Positions 17,267-25,432 of a stretch of 64,000 nucleotides of DNA are shown in pieces. The first letter of the stretch is position 1. The number at the start of each line of letters is the position of its first letter. Made by a program: the position numbers and the translations under genes. Source of the DNA: RPQJ01 sp963712815 (GTDB taxonomy: Bacteria; Pseudomonadota; Gammaproteobacteria; Steroidobacterales; Steroidobacteraceae). The stretch covers positions 1 to 64,000 of the forward strand of contig CAVQJL010000005.1 of assembly GCA_963712815.1 (NCBI GenBank), in the 5' to 3' direction. Under the pieces are notes generated by a model that did no database searches, had not been told where the DNA came from, and saw nothing but the letters and a program-made list of their open reading frames with translations.

Positions 17267-19177
17267 TCAGGCGACCCCCGGACGGCCACCCGCGACCACG
17301 AGGGCGGCCGGCTGTGCCGGCCAGAAACGGTCCAGCGTCCGCTCGAGGCCCGCGGCGTCGAGTCCCGCCATTGCGAGGCAGTCCTCTCGCGAGCCGTGCT
17401 CGATGAACCGGTCGGGGATGCCGACGTGGCGCACGTCGCGCTCGATGCCGTGCGCGGCGAGGCACTCGCTCACGGCACTGCCGCCGCCACCCGCGACGGC
17501 ATTTTCCTCGACCGTCACGATGCGGTCGTGCGTCCGCGCCAGCCGGCAGACGAGTTCAGCGTCCAGCGGCTTCACGAACCGCATGTTGACGAGCGTCGCG
17601 TCGAGCCGCTCGGCGAGCGGCTCGCAGGCTGCCACCATCGAGCCGAACGCGAGCAGCAGCAATCCGCTGCGGCCCTCGCGGCGCAGCTCGGCCTTGCCCA
17701 CCGGAAGTGCCGACATCTCCGGCTGGAGCCGCGTTCCCGGGCCCTGGCCGCGCGGGTAGCGGACCGCTGCCGGGGCGTCGAGGGTCACCGCCGTGTACAG
17801 CATCTGGCGGCACTCGTTCTCGTCGGCCGGCGCCATCACCACCATGTTCGGGATGCAGCGCAGGTAGCTCAGGTCGAAGGCTCCCTGGTGCGTCGCGCCG
17901 TCGCCACCCACGAGGCCACCGCGGTCGATGGCGAAGGTCACGGGCAGGTTCTGCAGCGCCACATCGTGGATCAGCTGGTCGTAGGCCCGCTGCAGGAAGG
18001 TCGAGTAGATCGCCACCACCGGCCGCATGCCTTCGCAGGCGAGCCCGGCGGCCAGCGTCACCGCGTGCTGCTCGGCGATTGCCACGTCGAAATAGCGCTT
18101 CGGGAAGCGCTTCGAGAACTCTACCAGGCCCGATCCCTCCCGCATCGCGGGCGTGATGGCAACGACACGCGGGTCACGCTCGGCCATGTCGCAGAGCCAC
18201 TGGCCGAACACCTGCGAGTAGGCGGGGCCCGTGCTCTTCTCCTTGAAGATCGTTCCGCTGGTCGGATCGAAGGGGCCCGGGCCGTGCCACTTGATCGGGT
18301 CGGCCTCGGCGGGCGCGTAGCCTTTGCCCTTGCGCGTGACGACGTGCAGCATCTGCGGGCCCTGCAGCTCGCGCTGATTGAGCAGCGTGCCCACCAGGGC
18401 GCCGAGGTCGTGGCCGTCGATGGGGCCGATGTAGTTGAAGCCCATCTCCTCGAACATCGTGCCGGGCAGCACCATGCCCTTCATGTGCTCCTCGGAGCGC
18501 CGGGCCAGCTCCCAGACCGTGGGCATGCGCTTGAGGATCTTCTTGCTGCCCTCGCGGAGCGTCGCGTAGGTCTTGCCCGCGAGCATGCGGGCGAAGTAGT
18601 TCGACAGCGCACCGACGTTTTCGGAAATCGACATGTCGTTGTCGTTCAGCACCACCAGCATGTCGGTGTCGAGCGCGCCGGCATGGTTAAGTGCCTCGAA
18701 CGCCTGGCCGGCGCTCATCGCGCCATCGCCTATCACGGCCACGACTCGTCGCCGCTCGCCGGAATGCGCCGCTGCCAGTGCCATGCCGAGTGCCGCGCTG
18801 ATCGATGTGCTCGAGTGGCCTACGCCGAAGGTGTCGTACTCGCTCTCGCGCCGGCTGGGGAACGGCGCGAGGCCGTCCTTCAGCTTGATGGTCTGCAGGC
18901 GGTCACGACGGCCCGTGAGCACTTTGTGAGGGTAGGCCTGGTGGCCCACGTCCCACACCAGCCGGTCGTGCGGAGTGTCGAATACGTAGTGCAGCGCTAC
19001 CGTGAGCTCAACCGTGCCGAGTCCGGCGGCGAAGTGCCCCCCCATCTGGCTCACGGCCTGGATCAGGTATTGGCGGAGCTCCGACGCGACCTGCACGAGC
19101 TGCGTCGCCGGCAGGCGCCGCAGGTCTGCCGGGGAGTCGATCGTCGACAGCAGCGGGAAGGGGTGGTCGGTCGGCAT
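17267..19177 (-). CDS. dxs: 1-deoxy-D-xylulose-5-phosphate synthase
   Basis: Entry enzyme of the MEP isoprenoid pathway: condenses pyruvate and glyceraldehyde-3-phosphate with thiamine diphosphate. The 636-residue product is standard length. It shows HYVFDTPHDRLVWDVGHQAY, GVGHSSTSISAALGMA, the ThDP motif VIGDGAMSAGQAFEALN, DNDMSISENVGALS, the transketolase central domain FDVAIAEQHAVTLAAGLACE and DRGGLVGGDGATHQG. It is transcribed with ispA upstream (44-base gap) and folE2 downstream, so isoprenoid chain synthesis genes are grouped. Confidence 0.95.
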   Translation of the reverse strand: MPTDHPFPLLSTIDSPADLRRLPATQLVQVASELRQYLIQAVSQMGGHFAAGLGTVELTVALHYVFDTPHDRLVWDVGHQAYPHKVLTGRRDRLQTIKLKDGLAPFPSRRESEYDTFGVGHSSTSISAALGMALAAAHSGERRRVVAVIGDGAMSAGQAFEALNHAGALDTDMLVVLNDNDMSISENVGALSNYFARMLAGKTYATLREGSKKILKRMPTVWELARRSEEHMKGMVLPGTMFEEMGFNYIGPIDGHDLGALVGTLLNQRELQGPQMLHVVTRKGKGYAPAEADPIKWHGPGPFDPTSGTIFKEKSTGPAYSQVFGQWLCDMAERDPRVVAITPAMREGSGLVEFSKRFPKRYFDVAIAEQHAVTLAAGLACEGMRPVVAIYSTFLQRAYDQLIHDVALQNLPVTFAIDRGGLVGGDGATHQGAFDLSYLRCIPNMVVMAPADENECRQMLYTAVTLDAPAAVRYPRGQGPGTRLQPEMSALPVGKAELRREGRSGLLLLAFGSMVAACEPLAERLDATLVNMRFVKPLDAELVCRLARTHDRIVTVEENAVAGGGGSAVSECLAAHGIERDVRHVGIPDRFIEHGSREDCLAMAGLDAAGLERTLDRFWPAQPAALVVAGGRPGVA

Positions 19178-19221
19178 GGGCGCGCAGTTTACTCCAGCGG
19201 GGTATGGACCACCGGTTTCAG

Positions 19222-20118
19222 CTAACGCCGCCGCGCGAGCAGCCAGTCGGCCAGCGCCGCTAGGGGCCCGCCGGCCCAGCCGTGCGCTTCGAGCTGCCGG
19301 GCGGCCTGCCGATGTAGTTCGGCAACCCGCGCGCGGGCGGATTCGAGCCCTGCGACCGCGGGGTAGGTCGGCATGGCGCGCGCCTGGTCGCTGCCGGCCG
19401 GACGCCCTGTCAGCGCAGCGTCCCCCTCGACGTCGAGAATGTCGTCCTGCACCTGGAAGGCGAGTCCAACGGCCGCGCCGAACTCCGCGAGCGACGCATG
19501 CCGCGCGGGATCCAGCCGGGGCGCGCAGTGTGCCGCCATCAGCACGCTGGCGCGGATGAGCGCGCCGGTCTTGAGCGCGTGGATGCGCTCGACTTCACCG
19601 ATCGCGAGCGAACGGCCTTCCGCCGCCAGGTCCAGCGCCTGCCCGCCCGCCATTCCCGCCGTGCCGCTCGCGTCGGCGAGCGTCTCGATCAGGCGGACCC
19701 GCGCGGCGGAGTCCGGCGGGGCGCCCGGGTGACTCGCCAGGATCTTGAACGCAAGGACCTGCAGCGAATCGCCCGCCAGGATCGCGGTCGCCTCGTCGAA
19801 GGCGCGGTGGCAGGTCGGTCGGCCCCGCCGCAGGTCGTCGTCGTCCATGGCTGGGAGGTCGTCGTGGACGAGTGAGTACGCGTGGATCAGCTCGACGGCG
19901 CAGGCCGCCGCATCCACGCTCTCGAGCGGGACCCCGAGGGTCTCGGCCGTGGCGTACACCAGGGCCGGCCGGATGCGCTTGCCCGGGCCGAACACGCTGT
20001 ATCGCTGAGCGGCGTGCAGCCGTTCGGGAAGCTCGGATTCCGGCGGCAGCCAGCGGTCGAGTTCGGTCTCGACACGGCGTTGCCAGGCGCCGAGGCGCTC
20101 GGTCAGTGGTTCAATCAT
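19222..20118 (-). CDS. ispA: farnesyl diphosphate synthase
   Basis: A polyprenyl synthase adding two isopentenyl units to make C15 farnesyl diphosphate. The first aspartate-rich motif lies in HDDLPAMDDDDLRRGRPTCH; the second is FQVQDDILDVEGD. Lysine/arginine contacts are in FGPGKRIRPALVYATAETLG. The length of 298 residues matches IspA rather than the longer octaprenyl synthases. It starts 27 bases after the xseB stop on the same strand; xseB-ispA-dxs is a common proteobacterial operon. Confidence 0.94.
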   Translation of the reverse strand: MIEPLTERLGAWQRRVETELDRWLPPESELPERLHAAQRYSVFGPGKRIRPALVYATAETLGVPLESVDAAACAVELIHAYSLVHDDLPAMDDDDLRRGRPTCHRAFDEATAILAGDSLQVLAFKILASHPGAPPDSAARVRLIETLADASGTAGMAGGQALDLAAEGRSLAIGEVERIHALKTGALIRASVLMAAHCAPRLDPARHASLAEFGAAVGLAFQVQDDILDVEGDAALTGRPAGSDQARAMPTYPAVAGLESARARVAELHRQAARQLEAHGWAGGPLAALADWLLARRR

Positions 20119-20145
20119 GTGCTGGCCCGGACCGCCTGGCGCCGG

Positions 20146-20385
20146 TCACTCTTCGGTCGCGAAGGTTTCCGGGGCCGCCTCGGTGTTCTTCTGCAGGAGG
20201 ATTTCGACCCGCTGCTCGGCCTGCTTCAGCGACGACTGGCAGGCACGCGCCAGCTCGATGCCGCGTTCGAACTGCTTGAGTGCCTCCTCGAGCGGCAGTT
20301 CGCCGTGCTCGAGCCGCTCCACGACCGACTCGAGCTCGCCGAGCGCGTGCTCGAAGTCCGGTGCCTTGCTCTTCCTGCTGGTCAA
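20146..20385 (-). CDS. xseB: exodeoxyribonuclease VII small subunit
   Basis: Small helical subunit of the XseA/XseB single-strand exonuclease. The 79-residue product shows APDFEHALGELESVVERLEH, GELPLEEALKQFERGIELAR and QRVEILLQK, the two-helix hairpin of the family. I choose TTG 20385 because GGAGGA sits five to six bases upstream. An ATG at 20436 is possible but would add 17 residues of unlikely sequence and has no ribosome site. First gene of the minus-strand xseB-ispA-dxs-folE2 block. Confidence 0.88.
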   Translation of the reverse strand: MTSRKSKAPDFEHALGELESVVERLEHGELPLEEALKQFERGIELARACQSSLKQAEQRVEILLQKNTEAAPETFATEE

Positions 20386-20497
20386 GATTTCCTCCACGAA
20401 CACGCGAGCCTTGCACAGCGATCCCGGGGGGGTCAACGGCGTCGAAACCGCAATACCGGACTGCGCGGATCGCGCAGCCTCCCTAGCCCTGCTAGCG

Positions 20498-20550
20498 TTG
20501 ACTGGCTTCTCGATCGCCTCTACATTGAGGCGCGGTTAGACATAGTCTAA
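20498..20550 (+). promoter_or_regulatory. sigma70-type promoter with palindromic operator, rubrerythrin gene
   Basis: TTGACT (20498-20503), a 17-base spacer, then TACATT (20521-20526) form a near-consensus promoter. Ten bases after the -10 lies a perfect palindrome, TTAGAC-ATA-GTCTAA (20536-20550), covering the likely start of transcription and early transcript. The position suits a repressor that blocks initiation. The regulator is not identifiable from the site alone; iron-sulfur or peroxide sensors are candidates because the gene encodes rubrerythrin. Confidence 0.7.
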
Positions 20551-20595
20551 ACAACCCTCGCCCTGGCGGCGAGCGACCAGACCCCGGAGGTACCC

Positions 20596-21012
20596 ATGAA
20601 GAACTTGAAGGGCACGAAGACCGAGCAGAACCTCAAGGACGCGTTTGCCGGCGAGTCGCAGGCGAACCGCCGCTATCTTTACTTCGCGCAGAAGGCCGAT
20701 GTCGAAGGATTCAACGACGTCGCGGCCGTGTTCCGCTCGACCGCAGAAGGCGAGACCGGCCACGCGCACGGACACCTCGAGTACCTCGAGGCCGTGGGCG
20801 ACCCGGCGACGGGGCTGCCGATTGGCCCGACCGCGAGCAACCTCAAGGCCTCGATCGCCGGCGAGACCCACGAGTACACCGACATGTACCCGGGCATGGC
20901 CAAGTCGGCGCGCGACGAGGGATTCGAGGAAATCGCAGACTGGTTCGAGACGCTCGCCAAGGCCGAGCGCTCGCACGCCAACCGCTTCCAGAAGGCGCTC
21001 GACGCCCTCTGA
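20596..21012 (+). CDS. rubrerythrin family di-iron protein
   Basis: A 138-residue ferritin-like four-helix protein, probably a peroxide-reducing or reactive-oxygen-sensing di-iron enzyme. Metal-ligand motifs are visible: the Glu in the first helix (AFAGESQANRRYLYFAQKA), AEGETGHAHGHLEYL, AGETHEYTDMYPGMAKSA and LAKAERSHANRF. The C-terminal rubredoxin domain of classical rubrerythrin is absent, so electrons must come from another protein. The Fe-S protein encoded next is a plausible partner. CGGAGG stands 8 bases before ATG 20596. Behind a strong promoter with a palindromic operator, and followed by a terminator. Confidence 0.9.
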   Translation: MKNLKGTKTEQNLKDAFAGESQANRRYLYFAQKADVEGFNDVAAVFRSTAEGETGHAHGHLEYLEAVGDPATGLPIGPTASNLKASIAGETHEYTDMYPGMAKSARDEGFEEIADWFETLAKAERSHANRFQKALDAL

Positions 21013-21036
21013 TCGACCGAGGTTGACGGTTGCCAA

Positions 21037-21069
21037 GAGGGCGGGCCCCGGCGGGTCCGCCCTTTTTTT
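21037..21069 (+). terminator. intrinsic terminator after rubrerythrin
   Basis: GGGCGGGCCC (21039-21048) can pair with GGGTCCGCCC (21053-21062) with one mismatch, followed directly by seven T (21063-21069). It lies 25 bases after the rubrerythrin stop and before the Fe-S gene, so the small protein would be made in excess over the downstream genes if termination is partial. Confidence 0.85.
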
Positions 21070-21108
21070 CGGGTCCGGCGCCCGCCGGGCGCAGTCGAGG
21101 AGATGATC

Positions 21109-22461
21109 ATGGCTGAACACACCCAGGGACCCGCCGGACGGGAGGGCAGCCTCGCCGCCCCCACGCGCCACCCGATCGCCTGGCGGGAGGCCGACTTCTT
21201 CGACGAGGAGTCACTGTTCAAGGAACTCGAGCGCGTCTACGACCTCTGCCACGGGTGTCGCCGCTGCTTCAGCCTGTGCAATGCATTCCCGCTGCTGTTC
21301 GATGCCATCGACGAGTCGCCGACCGCCGAACTCGACGGTGTAGACAGGAAGGTTTACTGGGAGGTGGTTGATCATTGCTACCTCTGCGACATGTGCTACA
21401 TGACCAAGTGCCCGTACGTGCCGCCGCACCCGTGGAACATCGACTTCCCGCACCTGATGCTGCGCGCCAAGGCCGTCAAGTTCCGCAAAGGCGAGACCCG
21501 CATGCGTGACAAGGTGCTGTCGTCGACCGATCTCGTCGGTTCGATCGCGGGCATCCCGGTCGTCTCCCAGGTCGTGAACGCGCTCAACCGCAGCGGCTTC
21601 GGCCGCAACATGCTCGACAAGGCGCTCGGCGTGCACCCGCAGGCGCCGATCCCCGACTACCACGCCGACTCCGGCCGCAAGCGCGTGGCTCGCGGCGACA
21701 GGCCCGGCCTCGAGGTCAGGTCCACGGCCGAAACCAGGGGCAAGGTGGCGCTGTTCGCCACCTGCTACTGCAACCGCAACGAACCGGCCATTGACGAGGA
21801 CCTCGCGGCCGTTTTCCGCCACAACGGCATCCCCGTCGCGGTGATCCCTCAGGAGCGTTGCTGCGGCATGCCGAAGCTCGAACTCGGCGACCTCGAGTCC
21901 ATCGAGAAGGCGAAGAGCGTCAACATCCCGGCGATGGCCGCAATGGTGGACCAGGGCTACGACATCGTGGCACCCATCCCGTCGTGCGTGCTGATGTTCA
22001 AGCAGGAGTTGCCGCTGCTGTACCCGGAAGACTTGCAGGTGCAGAAGGTCAAGGCGGCGATGTTCGACCCGTTCGAGTACCTCATGCTCAGGCACAAGGC
22101 GGGCCTGCTGCGCACCGACTTCGCGCGACAACTCGGCAAGGTGAGTTACCACGTTCCCTGCCACCTGCGCGTGCAGAACCTCGGGCTCAAGACCCGGGAC
22201 GTGCTGAAGCTCGTACCCGGCACAGAGGTCGAGGCAATCGAGCGCTGCTCCGGTCACAACGGCACCTATGGCGTGAAGCGCGAATACCGCGACACCTCGA
22301 TGAAGATCGGCAAGCCGGTGATCAACAGGGTGCAGCAGGCGGAGCCGGACTTCTACTCGAGCGACTGCCCGATGGCCGGCCACCAGATCGAGTCGGGCCT
22401 GGCGCCGGCCAGGGAACCCACGCATCCGCTCAGGTTGCTGCGGCTCGCCTACGGAATCTAG
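21109..22461 (+). CDS. CCG-domain Fe-S oxidoreductase (GlpC/HdrD-like)
   Basis: A 450-residue electron-transfer protein. Two [4Fe-4S] clusters are indicated by CHGCRRCFSLCNAFP (near residue 45) and CYLCDMCYMTKCPYVPP (near 90). Two cysteine-rich CCG-type regions follow: ERCCGMPKLELGD with CYCNRNEPAID upstream, and HVPCHLRVQNLG with ERCSGHNGTYG, as in GlpC and heterodisulfide reductase subunit D. No membrane helix is seen. ATG 21109 is preferred because GAGGAG lies 6 bases before it; ATG 21103 abuts that site. It lies between rubrerythrin and DUF3501, a grouping I know from other proteobacteria, and probably feeds electrons to the di-iron protein. Confidence 0.85.
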   Translation: MAEHTQGPAGREGSLAAPTRHPIAWREADFFDEESLFKELERVYDLCHGCRRCFSLCNAFPLLFDAIDESPTAELDGVDRKVYWEVVDHCYLCDMCYMTKCPYVPPHPWNIDFPHLMLRAKAVKFRKGETRMRDKVLSSTDLVGSIAGIPVVSQVVNALNRSGFGRNMLDKALGVHPQAPIPDYHADSGRKRVARGDRPGLEVRSTAETRGKVALFATCYCNRNEPAIDEDLAAVFRHNGIPVAVIPQERCCGMPKLELGDLESIEKAKSVNIPAMAAMVDQGYDIVAPIPSCVLMFKQELPLLYPEDLQVQKVKAAMFDPFEYLMLRHKAGLLRTDFARQLGKVSYHVPCHLRVQNLGLKTRDVLKLVPGTEVEAIERCSGHNGTYGVKREYRDTSMKIGKPVINRVQQAEPDFYSSDCPMAGHQIESGLAPAREPTHPLRLLRLAYGI

Positions 22462-22520
22462 TACGCCCCAAGTCGCGAAGCATCAAGCCTGTCCGGACCG
22501 AACCAGAGGACTTGCGAACC

Positions 22521-23132
22521 ATGACGGAAAGCGCCACCGCGACACCTGCCGGCAAGCTCCGGCCCGAAGATCTCTTCAGTCTCGAGCAGTATTCGAAGCA
22601 GCGAGCCGAGTTCCGACCCCGGGTGATCGCCCACAAGCGTGATCGCACAGTGCAGTGCGGGCCGAACGCCACCTGGTTGTTCGAGGACCGGCTCACGGTG
22701 CAGTACCAGGTGCAGGAAATGCTGCGCATCGAGCGGATCTTCGAGGCGGAGGGCATCGCCGACGAACTCGGCGCCTACAATCCGCTCATCCCCGACGGGT
22801 CGAACTGGAAGGTCACGCTGCTCATCGAGTTCCCAGACGCAGATCAACGCCGCATTGCGCTCGCGAGGCTCAAGGGCGTGGAGGATCGCTGCTGGGTGCA
22901 GGTCGGGGAACACGCGCGCGTGTTCGCGATCGCCGACGAGGACCTCGAGCGGGAGAACGACGAAAAGACCTCCTCGGTGCATTTCCTGCGCTTCGAGCTG
23001 ACGCCCGCGATGGTGGCGGCCGCAAAGGACGGAGCGGCGGTTTCGCTCGGCATGGATCACGACGCTTACCGGCACGCGATCGATCCGCTGCCGCAGGCCT
23101 CGCGCGAGGCGTTGGTGCGGGATCTGGCTTAG
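22521..23132 (+). CDS. DUF3501 family protein
   Basis: A 203-residue soluble protein with the DUF3501 pattern: LRPEDLFSLEQYSKQRAEFR, RTVQCGPNATWLFEDRLTVQ, VQEMLRIERIFEAEGIADEL, YNPLIPDGSNWKVTLLIEFP and HFLRFELTPAMVAA. No enzymatic motif is recognisable and no function is established for the family. It follows the CCG Fe-S gene by 59 bases. The rubrerythrin / Fe-S protein / DUF3501 association suggests a part in an iron or peroxide response. Confidence 0.82.
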   Translation: MTESATATPAGKLRPEDLFSLEQYSKQRAEFRPRVIAHKRDRTVQCGPNATWLFEDRLTVQYQVQEMLRIERIFEAEGIADELGAYNPLIPDGSNWKVTLLIEFPDADQRRIALARLKGVEDRCWVQVGEHARVFAIADEDLERENDEKTSSVHFLRFELTPAMVAAAKDGAAVSLGMDHDAYRHAIDPLPQASREALVRDLA

Positions 23133-23523
23133 GTCCGGGTATCCGGCTGCAATCGACCGCCGCGGCAGCGGGCGTCCGGCTCGCATACGGCGGGACGCCG
23201 TGAAGCCATCCCTGGCGGCTCCGGGCGCGACGTCCCTGTCGCGCACGGCCCGCCATATGCGAACCGGACGCCCACTGCCACGGCTGCGATGTGGGTGCTT
23301 CCGGGGATTGCGCGTGGCGAGTCCGTTCGCGAAACCGTGCGCGAAATGGATGTCGCGCCCGGAGCCCCCACGGACGGGTTGACGGCGTTTTCGCGAGCGG
23401 ACTCGCCACGCGCAATCCCTCCTGGGTCCACGCCGTAGCGCAGTCGAGTCAAGTGTGTCACCGCGTGAGTGCGCTGCTATCATCCGCGCGCCTTTTCGAC
23501 GCGGGAACGCGGAACGATTAACC
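23133..23523. repeat. gene-free spacer with two large imperfect inverted repeats
   Basis: Pair A: arms 23170-23194 and 23249-23273 (25 bases, two mismatches), extendable outward by GCCGCGGCAGC / GCTGCCACGGC-like flanks; its loop holds GCGCGAC-GTCCCT-GTCGCGC. Pair B: arms 23304-23334 and 23389-23419 (31 bases, one mismatch). Neither has a T-run or coding potential. They look like copies of a dispersed structured repeat (REP/BIME-like) rather than terminators. A weak promoter for parE follows. Confidence 0.8.
23455..23483 (+). promoter_or_regulatory. possible promoter of parE
   Basis: GTGTCA (23455-23460), 17 bases, TATCAT (23478-23483), ending 40 bases before the parE ATG. The -10 is good and the -35 poor, so confidence is modest. 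Confidence 0.4.
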
Positions 23524-25416
23524 ATGACACAGACCTACACCGCTCAAGACATCGAGGTCCTGAGCGGACTCGAGCCCGTCCGGCGCCGCCCGGGCATGTA
23601 CACCGATACCAGCCGGCCGAATCACCTCGCGCACGAGGTGGTGGACAACAGCGTCGACGAGGCGCTGGCCGGGCACTGCAGCCGCATCTCGGTCACCGTC
23701 TACCAGGACGGCTCGATTGAAGTCAGCGACGACGGCCGCGGCATGCCGGTCGACACGCACCCCAAGGAGAAGGTGAGCGGCGTCGAGCTGATCCTCACGC
23801 GCCTGCACGCGGGCGGCAAGTTCGGTGACAAGACCTACAAGTTCTCGGGCGGCCTGCACGGCGTGGGCGTGTCGGTCGTGAACGCGCTCTCGAAGCATCT
23901 CGAGTGCTGGGTGCGGCGCGGCGGCAAGGAATACAACATCTCGTTCAAGAGCGGCAGGGTCCACTCGAAGCTCGAGGTCGTGGGCGAGGTCGGCAGGGCC
24001 AACACCGGTACCACGGTGCGCTTCTGGCCGGACCCCTCGTACTTCGACACTCCCGAGATCTCTCTGCCGAAGCTCAGGCACGTGCTGAAGGCGAAGGCCG
24101 TGCTGTGCCCAGGCCTCGAGATGCGGCTCACTGTCGAGAAGACCGGCGAGAAGGAGTCCTGGCAGTACACGGGCGGGCTCGAGCAGTACCTGCGCGAGTC
24201 GCTCGAGTCGGGCGAATGGCTGCCCGACGAGCCCTTCACCGGCAGCATCGAGGGCGAGCAGGAAGGCGTGGACTGGGCGGTGGTGTGGCGCATGGACGCC
24301 GGCGCGCGGATCGAGGAGAGCTACGTCAACCTGATCCCCACGCTGCAGGGCGGCACCCACGTCAACGGCTTCCGGCTCGGCCTGACCGAGGCCGTGCGCG
24401 AGTTCTGCGAATTCCGCAACCTGCTGCCGCGCGGCCTCAAGCTTTCGCCCGAGGATGTCTGGGACGACACGAGCTACGTGCTCTCGATGAAGATGCGCGA
24501 CCCGCAGTTCGCCGGGCAGACCAAGGAACGGCTGAGCTCGCGGGAGCCAGCGGCCTTCGTGAGCGGCATCGTCAAGGACCAGTTCGGTCTGTGGCTCAAC
24601 CAGCACCCGGAGGCGGGCGAGCGCATCGCGCAGCTCGCGATCTCGAACGCCGCGGATCGCGTCAAGGCGAGCCAGAAGGTTGCCCGCAAGCGCATCACGA
24701 GCGGTCCGGCGCTGCCGGGCAAACTCGCGGACTGCTCGAGCCAGGATCCGAAGCGCACCGAGCTCTTTCTCGTCGAGGGCGACTCCGCCGGCGGCTCCGC
24801 CAAGCAGGCGCGTGACCGCCAATTCCAGGCGGTGATGCCGCTGCGCGGCAAGATCCTGAACACGTGGGAGGTCGCCTCGGGCGAGATCCTGGCCTCGCAG
24901 GAAGTGCACGATATCGCGGTCGCGATCGGCGTCGATCCCGCCTCCGACGAGATCGGGGCGCTGCGCTACCACCGAATCTGCATCCTGGCGGACGCGGATT
25001 CCGATGGGCTGCACATCGCGACGCTGCTCTGCGCGCTCTTCCTGCGGCACTTCCGCCCGCTGGTGCTCGCGGGGCACGTGTTCGTCGCGATGCCGCCGCT
25101 GTTCCGGATCGACTACGGCAAGCAGGTCGAGTACGCGCTCGATGAGGCCGAGCGCAACGGCATCCTCGAGCGGATCCGCGCCGAGAACCCACGCGCGAAA
25201 CCGGTGGTCACACGGTTCAAGGGCCTGGGCGAGATGAGCGCGCTGCAACTGCGCGAGACCACCATGGCGCCGGAGACCCGGCGTCTCGTACAACTCACCG
25301 TGGAGGCTGCCGACCAGGCCGACCAGGTCATGGACATGATGCTCGCGAAGAAGCGCGCGGCGGACCGCCGCGAATGGCTCGAGACCAAGGGCAACCTCGC
25401 CTCGGTGCAGCCGTGA
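23524..25416 (+). CDS. parE: DNA topoisomerase IV subunit B
   Basis: ATPase subunit of the decatenating type II topoisomerase. The 630-residue product follows E. coli ParE closely at the start (MTQTY, VRRRPGMYTDTSRPNHLA, VVDNSVDEALAG). GHKL ATP-binding motifs are present (DDGRGMPVDTHP, LHAGGKFGDKTYKFSGGLHG), then the TOPRIM elements LVEGDSAGGSAKQARDRQFQ, LRGKILNTWEV and CILADADSDGLHIATLL. It lacks the insert of proteobacterial GyrB, which with the parC neighbour identifies ParE. ParC begins 16 bases downstream in the same operon. Confidence 0.95.
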   Translation: MTQTYTAQDIEVLSGLEPVRRRPGMYTDTSRPNHLAHEVVDNSVDEALAGHCSRISVTVYQDGSIEVSDDGRGMPVDTHPKEKVSGVELILTRLHAGGKFGDKTYKFSGGLHGVGVSVVNALSKHLECWVRRGGKEYNISFKSGRVHSKLEVVGEVGRANTGTTVRFWPDPSYFDTPEISLPKLRHVLKAKAVLCPGLEMRLTVEKTGEKESWQYTGGLEQYLRESLESGEWLPDEPFTGSIEGEQEGVDWAVVWRMDAGARIEESYVNLIPTLQGGTHVNGFRLGLTEAVREFCEFRNLLPRGLKLSPEDVWDDTSYVLSMKMRDPQFAGQTKERLSSREPAAFVSGIVKDQFGLWLNQHPEAGERIAQLAISNAADRVKASQKVARKRITSGPALPGKLADCSSQDPKRTELFLVEGDSAGGSAKQARDRQFQAVMPLRGKILNTWEVASGEILASQEVHDIAVAIGVDPASDEIGALRYHRICILADADSDGLHIATLLCALFLRHFRPLVLAGHVFVAMPPLFRIDYGKQVEYALDEAERNGILERIRAENPRAKPVVTRFKGLGEMSALQLRETTMAPETRRLVQLTVEAADQADQVMDMMLAKKRAADRREWLETKGNLASVQP

Positions 25417-25432
25417 GCGCGGAGAACGCAGC

